From assembly GCA_002413045.1 (NCBI GenBank), contig DHWF01000038.1, forward strand, positions 32,672 through 63,003: a DNA stretch of 30,332 bases. Direction: 5' to 3'. Every line of letters begins with the position of its first letter. Within the stretch, counting starts at the first letter, position 1. This stretch comes from Chloroflexi bacterium UBA5189. Its GTDB lineage: Bacteria > Chloroflexota > Limnocylindria > Limnocylindrales > CSP1-4. Shown piece after piece: positions 7,339 through 13,406 of this stretch. Below the pieces are notes generated by a model. That model was not told where the DNA came from, made no database searches, and was given only the letters and a program-made list of their open reading frames with translations. The position numbers and the translations under genes are program-made.

Positions 7339-8115
7339 ATGCCCCAGATCCACCTGCACGCCGAGCCGGGCGACTACGCGCCGACGGTGATCCTGCCCGG
7401 CGACCCGATCCGGGCGACCAAGATCGCGGCACGCTTCGACGGCGGCCTCGAGGCGACGCGCCAGGTCAACGCCAACCGCGGCCTCGTCGGTTATACGGGC
7501 ACGATCAATGGCGTCCCGGTCTCGGTCCAGGTCACGATGATGGGATCGCCGACGACCGGCATCGTCGTCGAGGAGCTGCTGATGCTCGGCGTGACGACGC
7601 TGATCCGCGTCGGGACGACCGGCGCGTTCGGCAAGGCGCAGATCGGGGACGTCATCGTGGCGATGGCCTCCGCCGGGTGGACCGGCCACGCGAACATCAT
7701 CGGCGGCGGCGAGCCGTCCGCGCCGACGGCGGACCTCGACGTCGTCCTGGCGCTCAGGGACGCGGCGCAGGCGGCGGGCCTGACCACCCACGTCGGGCCG
7801 ATCGTGACCGGCGACGTGTTCTACGGCGACCCGAATCCGGTCTATCGCTGGGGCCGCCGCGGCTACCTCTCGGTCGAGATGGAGAGCGCCACGCTGTTCC
7901 TGTTGGCGATGCGCGAGCGGGCAAAAGGCCAGCCGATTCGGGCGGGCTCGATCCTGACGGTGTCCGATGTCCTGTTCGACCCCGACGATGCGGAGCACGC
8001 CCAGCGCTCCGGCGGCAAGGCGTTCTATCGCCCGCCGGAGGATGAGGTCAACCGCCGCGTCGACCTGACCATCGGCGCCGCGCTCGCGGCGGCCTCCGCC
8101 CTCGGCAAGGCCTGA
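7339..8115 (+). CDS. Purine nucleoside phosphorylase, DeoD-type (NP-I family)
   Basis: A 258-residue phosphorylase that cleaves nucleosides with phosphate to base and (deoxy)ribose 1-phosphate. The N-terminus IHLHAEPGDYAPTVILPGDP matches the DeoD opening. Phosphate ligands are PGDPIRA (Gly21, Arg25) and LIRVGTTGA (Arg90). The ribose-binding VEMES is at 179-183. Asp210 (TVSD) and Arg223 are 13 residues apart, as are the Asp204/Arg217 pair of E. coli DeoD; this pair is absent from uridine phosphorylases. Against that, MESATL is the uridine-phosphorylase version of the motif (DeoD has MEAAG), so specificity may be broad or uridine-leaning. ATG 7339 has GAGGAG (7327-7332) with a 6-base spacer. 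It is the last gene of the operon. Its stop abuts the stop of the convergent gene with no bases between. Confidence 0.88.
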   Translation: MPQIHLHAEPGDYAPTVILPGDPIRATKIAARFDGGLEATRQVNANRGLVGYTGTINGVPVSVQVTMMGSPTTGIVVEELLMLGVTTLIRVGTTGAFGKAQIGDVIVAMASAGWTGHANIIGGGEPSAPTADLDVVLALRDAAQAAGLTTHVGPIVTGDVFYGDPNPVYRWGRRGYLSVEMESATLFLLAMRERAKGQPIRAGSILTVSDVLFDPDDAEHAQRSGGKAFYRPPEDEVNRRVDLTIGAALAAASALGKA

Positions 8116-9273
8116 TCAAGCGACGAAGGACAGTCCCAGCTCGAAGTCGGCAAGGAGGTCGTCGATGTCCTCGCAGCCGACCGACACACGAATGAGGCCA
8201 CCGCGCTTGGGCTGCGGGTAGACGAGCGTGAAGACGTCGCCGAGGCTGACGCCGAGGTCGCACAGGGCGAGGTGGTCGGTGAAGGCGGCCATGCCCTCGA
8301 CGCCGCCGCGCGGCTGGAACGCGAGCATGCCGCCACCTGGACCGTCGATAAGGCGCGAGGCCACCGCGTGGTCGGGGTGCGAGGCAAGGCCTGGGTAGCG
8401 GACCCACTCGACCTTGGGCTGCCCGTCGAGGAACGTGGCGAGGCGCAGCGCATTGGCCGACGCGGCGTTGGAGCGCAACGGGAGCGAGCGCACGCCTCGA
8501 AGCACGAGCCAGCTCGCGAACGGGCTGGCGGCCTGGCCGAGCGTGTCGACCTGCTTCCGGATCGGGTCGAGGAGGGCGCGCCGGCCCGTGACCGCACCGG
8601 AGACCGCGTCGCCGTGCCCGGAGAGCCACTTGGTCGCGGCGTGGACGACGAGATCCGCGCCGTGCTCGATCGGGCGCAGAAGCGCCGGCCCGAGGAACGT
8701 GTTGTCGGCAACGACGATGAGCCCGTACCGGTGGCCGAGCGCCGCGAGCGCATCGATGTCGGCGACCCGCAAGCGCGGGTTCGTGGCGGTCTCGAAGAAG
8801 AGCACCTTCGTCGCTGGCGTGATGGCCGCCTCGACCGCGGTGGGGTCGGTCATGTCGACCGGCGTCGCACCGATGCCGCGGCGCGGGAAGTCGTCCTCGA
8901 GGAGCACGCGGGTGATCACGAACAGCTCGTCTCCGACCACGACGTGATCCCCGCTCCCGAGGTGCGCGAGCAGGGTCGAGGACACGCACGCCATGCCGGA
9001 CGCCGCGACGACGCAATCGTCGGCGCCGTCGAGGGAGGCGAGCTTCTCCTCGAGCGCCCGAGTCGTCGGGTTGCCGGTCCGGGAGTAGAAGTACGAGGTC
9101 GGGTCCCAGGCCATCGCCGCGTCGACCGCGGCCTCCTTCTCGGCGGCCGTGTCGAAGGCGAACGTCGCGGTGGCGTAGATCGGCGTGTTGTGGGCGTGGG
9201 TCACCGGGTCCGGCCGTTCGCCGGCGTGGATCGCCCTGGTCGCGAACCCCACTCCGTGCGTTCGCTGCCTCAC
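8116..9273 (-). CDS. Cystathionine gamma-synthase / methionine gamma-lyase family PLP enzyme
   Basis: A 385-residue fold-type I PLP enzyme of the Cys/Met metabolism family. Family hallmarks are YSRTGNPT (63-70), ASGMACVSS (phosphate binding), Asp190 in VADNTF, the Schiff-base Lys215 in HAATKWLSGHGD, and the carboxylate-binding IRVSVGCED near the end. The family's PLP-stacking tyrosine (in the usual YGGT/YGGS) is Phe118 here, in GDELFVIT, and the following GG is also replaced. The reaction (gamma-synthase, gamma-lyase or O-acetylhomoserine sulfhydrylase) cannot be fixed from sequence. The start is GTG, overlapping the TGA of the upstream membrane-protein gene by 4 bases, so it is translationally coupled and terminal in a gatB operon. 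Its stop is directly back-to-back with that of the phosphorylase gene (shared palindrome TGATCA). Confidence 0.87.
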   Translation of the reverse strand: MRQRTHGVGFATRAIHAGERPDPVTHAHNTPIYATATFAFDTAAEKEAAVDAAMAWDPTSYFYSRTGNPTTRALEEKLASLDGADDCVVAASGMACVSSTLLAHLGSGDHVVVGDELFVITRVLLEDDFPRRGIGATPVDMTDPTAVEAAITPATKVLFFETATNPRLRVADIDALAALGHRYGLIVVADNTFLGPALLRPIEHGADLVVHAATKWLSGHGDAVSGAVTGRRALLDPIRKQVDTLGQAASPFASWLVLRGVRSLPLRSNAASANALRLATFLDGQPKVEWVRYPGLASHPDHAVASRLIDGPGGGMLAFQPRGGVEGMAAFTDHLALCDLGVSLGDVFTLVYPQPKRGGLIRVSVGCEDIDDLLADFELGLSFVA

Positions 9274-9545
9274 CGGACGATCAGTCCGGCGATGGCGAGC
9301 ACGACGCCAACTCCGGCGATGATGGCGCCGTCACGCGCCTGCTTGCGAAGGACGGCCATGGCGATCGAGGCGCCAGTCGTGCCCGAATCGCGCAGGCCCC
9401 CGCGCCAGGACTCGTACCGGGAGATGTTCTCGTCCTGCGCCTTCAACGCCTGGTACCGCGCCCACGGCCCTCGTGCTCGCGTGTACCCGAACGCCACGAG
9501 GGCGACCCCGACCACGATCATCGCGATGCTGATGACGCCGGTCAC
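9270..9545 (-). CDS. Small two-helix membrane protein, unknown function
   Basis: A 91-residue protein with a hydrophobic helix at about 3-20, a charged connector of about 50 residues (YQALKAQDENISRYESWRGG region), and a second helix at about 73-90 ending in LIVR. No known family was recognised. It starts with GTG overlapping the gatB stop (GTGA, 9542-9545), and its stop overlaps the GTG of the downstream PLP enzyme in the same way. It is therefore embedded and coupled on both sides. The helices and couplings are seen directly; no function can be inferred. Confidence 0.75.
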   Translation of the reverse strand: MTGVISIAMIVVGVALVAFGYTRARGPWARYQALKAQDENISRYESWRGGLRDSGTTGASIAMAVLRKQARDGAIIAGVGVVLAIAGLIVR

Positions 9546-11011
9546 GATGGTCCCGGCTCCGTTCCGCCGTCGAGCCGCTGACGGATCGCCGCCTGCACGA
9601 CCCCCGCGTTTGCCTGGCCGCGCGTCGCCTTCATGACCTGGCCCACGAGGAACCCGATCGCCTGCGGCTTGCCGGCGCGCACGTCCGCCACGGCGTCCGG
9701 GTTGGCCGCCAGGACCTGCTCGACGACCGGCCCGAGCGAGCCAGCATCGGAGATCTGGCGCAGCCCGAGCCTGGCGACGATCGCCTCGATCGATTCGCCG
9801 GTGGCGACGTGGGCCTCCAGGACCTCGCGGCCGGATGAGCGATTGATCGAGCCGTCGGTGACGCGCCGGACAAGGTCCGCGAGCGCCGCTGGCTCCACGG
9901 TCACCGGCCCGTCCGCCGCGTTGCGGATCCGGAGGTAGTCGCCGGTCACCCAGTTCGCGACGGGTTTCGCCTCGAGCCCGGGCGACGCCGCGAGCGTTGC
10001 CTCGAACAGCGTTCCCGCGTCCGCGTCGGCGACCAGCACCGCGGCGTCGTACGCCGAGAGCCCGAGCACGTCGCTGTAGCGGGCGCGGCGCGCCGCCGGG
10101 AGCTCCGGCAGCTCGCCACGGATCTGGGCGAGCCAGGCCGTGTCGACGCGCAGTGGCGGCAGGTCCGGCTCCGGAAAGTAGCGGTAGTCGTCCGAGGTTT
10201 CCTTGGCCCGCATGTGATAGGTCTCGCCGCGCTCGTCGGCCCAGCCGCGGGTCTCCATCCGCAGCGGCTCGCCGGCGTCGAGGGCGGCCGCCTGGCGCTC
10301 GATCTCGAAGGCGATCGCCCGCTCGACGGAGCGGAACGAGTTCATGTTCTTGACCTCGACGCGCGTCCCGAAGGCCTCGGTCCCGCGCGGGCGCAGTGAG
10401 ACGTTCGCCTCGACCCGCATCTGGCCACGCTCCATGTCCGCGTCGGACGCGCCGATCGTGCGCAGCAGCAGCTGGAGCTCCTCGGCGTACCGGCGTGCCT
10501 GCTCGGCGGTTCGGATGTCCGGGTCGGTGACGATCTCCATCAGCGGCACGCCGGAGCGGTTGAAGTCGACCAGGCTCAGGCGCTCCCCCATCGGCCCCTC
10601 GCCGTGGACCAGCTTGGCCGTGTCCTCTTCGAGGTGGGCGCGGGTGATGCCGACGCGGAACGGGCCGGCCGACGTGTCGATCGTGAGCATCCCGGCCGAG
10701 GCCAGCGGCAGGTCGTACTGGCTGATCTGATAGCCCTTCGGGAGGTCGGGGTAGAAGTAGTTCTTGCGGTCCCAGCGGGTCGCATCGGGCGTCCAGGCGC
10801 CGATCGCCGCCCCCGCGCTGAGGACCAGCTCAACGGCGCGCTTGTTGATGACCGGCAGGGCGCCCGGCAGGCCGAGGCAGACCGGACAGGTATGGCTGTT
10901 CGGTCGGGCGCCGTCATACGCGGTCGAGCACGAGCAGAACATCTTCGAGGCGGTCTTCAGCTGGCAGTGGACCTCGATGCCGATGACCGCCTCGTACGCA
11001 TCGCTTGGCAT
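9542..11011 (-). CDS. gatB: Aspartyl/glutamyl-tRNA amidotransferase subunit B
   Basis: A 489-residue subunit of GatCAB, which phosphorylates the Glu (or Asp) on mischarged tRNA-Gln (or tRNA-Asn) and transamidates it with ammonia from GatA. Recognised motifs are the opening YEAVIGIEVHCQL, the zinc-site cysteines around CSCS and CPVCLGLPG, the cradle-domain stretches RKNYFYPDLPKGYQISQ and DFNRSGVPLMEIVT, the RVEANVSLR segment and RSVERAIAFEIERQ. The C-terminus is the tRNA-binding YqeY-like helical domain (SSGREVLEAHVATGES to VGQVMKATRGQANAG). Length is typical. The ATG at 11011 lacks a Shine-Dalgarno but has a -10 nine bases upstream. Unusually, gatB is separated by about 7.6 kb from gatC-gatA on the same strand. 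Confidence 0.96.
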   Translation of the reverse strand: MPSDAYEAVIGIEVHCQLKTASKMFCSCSTAYDGARPNSHTCPVCLGLPGALPVINKRAVELVLSAGAAIGAWTPDATRWDRKNYFYPDLPKGYQISQYDLPLASAGMLTIDTSAGPFRVGITRAHLEEDTAKLVHGEGPMGERLSLVDFNRSGVPLMEIVTDPDIRTAEQARRYAEELQLLLRTIGASDADMERGQMRVEANVSLRPRGTEAFGTRVEVKNMNSFRSVERAIAFEIERQAAALDAGEPLRMETRGWADERGETYHMRAKETSDDYRYFPEPDLPPLRVDTAWLAQIRGELPELPAARRARYSDVLGLSAYDAAVLVADADAGTLFEATLAASPGLEAKPVANWVTGDYLRIRNAADGPVTVEPAALADLVRRVTDGSINRSSGREVLEAHVATGESIEAIVARLGLRQISDAGSLGPVVEQVLAANPDAVADVRAGKPQAIGFLVGQVMKATRGQANAGVVQAAIRQRLDGGTEPGPS

Positions 11012-11019
11012 GTCCGGGG

Positions 11020-11025
11020 AGTGTA
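11020..11025 (-). promoter_or_regulatory. Putative -10 element of gatB
   Basis: TACACT on the minus strand ends nine bases before the gatB ATG. No Shine-Dalgarno lies between, so the transcript would have a leader of zero to two bases. It lies in the 31-base gap after the amine oxidase stop, implying gatB has its own promoter. Confidence 0.4.
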
Positions 11026-11042
11026 CCGATCAGTCGGGGTCG

Positions 11043-12428
11043 TCAGGCTGGGCGCTCGTTGATCGCCTGCGCCGCCTCGAGCCCGGACTGGAGCGCGCCC
11101 TGGATCCAGGCGTGGTAGAGCGAACAGTGCTCGCCGGCGAAGTAGATCCGACCCTCCGGCCGGACGATGTCGGCCTGGAGCTCGGTCTGCTGCCCGACCT
11201 CGAACAGCGCGAAGGCGCCGTTCGCCCAGCGATCGTCGTACCAGGCGTGGGACGCGCCCACCTCGTAGACGTCGCGAATGCGCGGGTGCAGCTGTGCGAC
11301 GTCCTCGATCGCCTCCTCGAGCCGCGTCTCCTCGTCCATCGCGCCCCAGCGCAGCGCGTCCTGGCCCCACGTGTAGCTCGCCAGGAGCACGCCGCGGGAG
11401 GTCGTGGGGTCGGGGGTCGGGTAGTTGACCCGCCGGATCGACAGGTCGGTGGCGCTGGCGCCGCCGAAGATCCCGTCGTCGGTCTCCCAGACGCGCTCGC
11501 GGACCTGGAACAGGATCTTGGTCGAGGCGGAGTAGTTGAGCTGCCGGATCGCCCGCTGCTTCGCGTGCGAGAACGCAGGCGCCACCTCGATCTGGCGCAG
11601 GACCGAGAACGGGATCGCGACGATGGCGTAGTCGGCCGTCTCGGACCAGCGGCCGGATTCGGTCTTGAAGTGGACCGTCACCGAATCGGTGCCCTGGTCG
11701 ATCGCGTGGACCTCGGCGCCGAACCGGATCCGATCCCCGAGCTGCCCGTAGAACGCGTTCGGCAGCTGGTCCATGCCGCCGGCGATCTCCTGCATGTCCT
11801 CGTAGGCGCGACCGAAATCCTCGCGGAGCTCCTCGACGACGGCGTTGCTCATCTCGGATTCAACGAAGTTCAGGACGCCGTACATCTCGATGGCGCCATC
11901 CGAGAAGCCGCGCAGGGCCAGGAACTCGCGGAGCGAGTAGCGGTCGTACTCGCGGACGATGTACTCCCAGCCGCCAACCTCGTCCTGCTCGACCATCTCG
12001 CGCAGGTCGCGCGTCGCGTCGCGCCACAGGTCATCGATGCTGCGGCCGCGCTCCTGCGGGGCGACGTCGAAGCCCAGATCGTCCGGGGCCAGCCCGGCCT
12101 CCGCGGCCGTCATGCGCCGCCCGCCGACGTGGACGAGGCCCTTCGGGTTGCCCATCACGAACGGCCGCAGCTGCAGGCCGAAATGCTCCACGTACCCGAG
12201 CGTCAAGTCATGGGCGCGCGGGATGCGCATCGCCCCGGCCTCGGCATTCAGGCCGGGGGCGAACCTGCGGAGCGTGTACACGCGCCCGCCGACGCGGTTC
12301 TGGCCCTCCAGGATCAGCGGGTCGTGTCCGGCTCGCGCCAGCTCGTAGGCCGCGACGAGACCGGCCATGCCGGCACCGATGACGATGACGCGCTTGGACG
12401 GGCCGCCCCGTCGCTCGAGACCTTCCAT
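11043..12428 (-). CDS. Flavin-containing amine / L-amino-acid oxidase
   Basis: A 461-residue FAD enzyme of the amine oxidase family (monoamine, polyamine or L-amino-acid oxidases). These oxidise an amine to an imine with release of H2O2. The N-terminal dinucleotide fold is VIVIGAGMAGLVAAYELARAG (from residue 14), followed by GGRVYTLR. The C-terminal FAD motif is IYFAGEHCSLYHAWIQGAL (about 428-446). The latter resembles the HGWIDSTI segment of snake-venom-type L-amino-acid oxidases. No signal peptide is apparent, so it is probably cytoplasmic. I chose ATG 12428, 17 residues before the GxGxxG; the frame is open 42 codons further upstream, with a poorly family-like sequence. It lies between an unknown membrane-anchored protein and gatB. 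An amino acid substrate is likely given the neighbouring amino-acid enzymes, but unproven. Confidence 0.88.
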   Translation of the reverse strand: MEGLERRGGPSKRVIVIGAGMAGLVAAYELARAGHDPLILEGQNRVGGRVYTLRRFAPGLNAEAGAMRIPRAHDLTLGYVEHFGLQLRPFVMGNPKGLVHVGGRRMTAAEAGLAPDDLGFDVAPQERGRSIDDLWRDATRDLREMVEQDEVGGWEYIVREYDRYSLREFLALRGFSDGAIEMYGVLNFVESEMSNAVVEELREDFGRAYEDMQEIAGGMDQLPNAFYGQLGDRIRFGAEVHAIDQGTDSVTVHFKTESGRWSETADYAIVAIPFSVLRQIEVAPAFSHAKQRAIRQLNYSASTKILFQVRERVWETDDGIFGGASATDLSIRRVNYPTPDPTTSRGVLLASYTWGQDALRWGAMDEETRLEEAIEDVAQLHPRIRDVYEVGASHAWYDDRWANGAFALFEVGQQTELQADIVRPEGRIYFAGEHCSLYHAWIQGALQSGLEAAQAINERPA

Positions 12429-12528
12429 GAGCCACGCCCCCGTCGCGCTGGTGCTGTCGATCGACCTCGGGGAAGGTACCCGAGTCAGGTCGGCGTCGGG
12501 GCGTCGCCAGGCCGTGGCCCGTTCGCCG

Positions 12529-13296
12529 CTAGGTTCGGTAGGTCCCCGATGCACCCACGACGAGCTTGCCGTCCGCGCTCTTGACCTTGTGGCAGGTGAA
12601 GCTGCCGCTGACGGTCGTCGGCTTCACGGCCATCCCGATCACGCACTCGCCGCGGCTCGACGTGAACGTCACCGACTTGCCGTTGACCATGACCGTCCAG
12701 CTCAGCACGAACCCGGCATCCGTCATGCGCGTGCCGTCGGACACGGGGCCCCCGAGGGCGAGGGCATCGCCGCCTGGATCTCCCCAGCTCGAGGCCATGC
12801 TCGTGCCGCTCGGACGTCCGCCGCCGGTGACGCTGGTGAGGTCGAAGGTCCCCTTCACCGCCCCGGTGATCTCGACACTGGCATTGCCCGCGGGCGCCGC
12901 GGTGATCAGGGGCCCGGCCGGTGCGCTCGGGCTGGCAAGGGCGGTCCCCTGCCCCCTCGCCCCACCGCCGCCGAGCAGGCTCATGGCGAGCAGGACGACC
13001 CCGATCGCAACGACGCCGCTCAGCAGGAGGCGCGGGTCGCGAGCGTTGGCCCGGGGGTTGCGGAGGACATCCCGAAACGCCGGTGGTGCGGCGGCTGCGG
13101 CGACCGTATCGTGCGGCGGCGCGGCCTGCCCGAACGGATCACCCGGCAGGTCATCGTCGATCGAGCGGCCCAGCGGGGCCGCCGAAGGGGGCGCGGTGGC
13201 GGTCGGCGGATCGAGCTCCGACTCGGATTCCGGGTCGACCCCGGTGGAATAGGCGGCGAGCGGCAGGTCGTCCGCCGATCGGCCCTGGCTTGGCAT
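12529..13296 (-). CDS. Membrane-anchored protein with secreted beta-rich domain, unknown function
   Basis: A 255-residue protein with no signal peptide. It has a disordered Pro/Ala/acidic cytoplasmic N-terminus (1-88), a single membrane helix (about 90-108, LLLSGVVAIGVVLLAMSLL), a Gly/Ala/Pro linker, and an extracytoplasmic domain (138-255). That domain is rich in Ser, Thr, Val and Gly, with two cysteines (218 and 235) in GECVIGM and GSFTCHKV, well placed for a disulfide. The pattern (GTFDLTS, then GECVI, then SGSFTC, then SADGKLVV, then SGTY) resembles calycin-like or beta-sandwich domains of exported actinobacterial and Chloroflexota proteins. This is a resemblance from memory only. ATG 13296 has GAGGGA about 10 bases upstream; a longer form starting 22 codons earlier is possible. 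It is separated from neighbours by about 100 bases on each side. Confidence 0.72.
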   Translation of the reverse strand: MPSQGRSADDLPLAAYSTGVDPESESELDPPTATAPPSAAPLGRSIDDDLPGDPFGQAAPPHDTVAAAAAPPAFRDVLRNPRANARDPRLLLSGVVAIGVVLLAMSLLGGGGARGQGTALASPSAPAGPLITAAPAGNASVEITGAVKGTFDLTSVTGGGRPSGTSMASSWGDPGGDALALGGPVSDGTRMTDAGFVLSWTVMVNGKSVTFTSSRGECVIGMAVKPTTVSGSFTCHKVKSADGKLVVGASGTYRT

Positions 13297-13341
13297 GCGC
13301 GGTTCATCCCTCGCGGTACGCGCCAGCTTGGCGCACCCACG

Positions 13342-13370
13342 ATCGTCGAAACGGTGGCGCATTCCGTCAA
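13342..13370 (-). promoter_or_regulatory. Candidate promoter before the membrane-anchored protein gene
   Basis: On the minus strand TTGACG (13370-13365) is followed by a 17-base spacer and GACGAT (13347-13342). The -35 is a 5/6 match and the -10 only 3/6. It lies in the 110-base gap after the cyclase gene, 46 bases before the ATG. Weak evidence. Confidence 0.25.
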
Positions 13371-13406
13371 CCCGCCAAGCGTCATGGCTCGTTTGGCGAT
13401 CGTCGG

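Noticed and set aside
12466..12484. Inverted repeat CTCGGG-7-CCCGAG between the membrane-anchored protein and amine oxidase genes
   Set aside because: Only 6 bp with no U-tract; too weak in GC-rich DNA to call a terminator.
13373..13398. Inverted repeat just after the cyclase stop
   Set aside because: An 8-bp stem with one mismatch in the minus-strand RNA and no U-rich tail; could be a weak terminator but unsupported.
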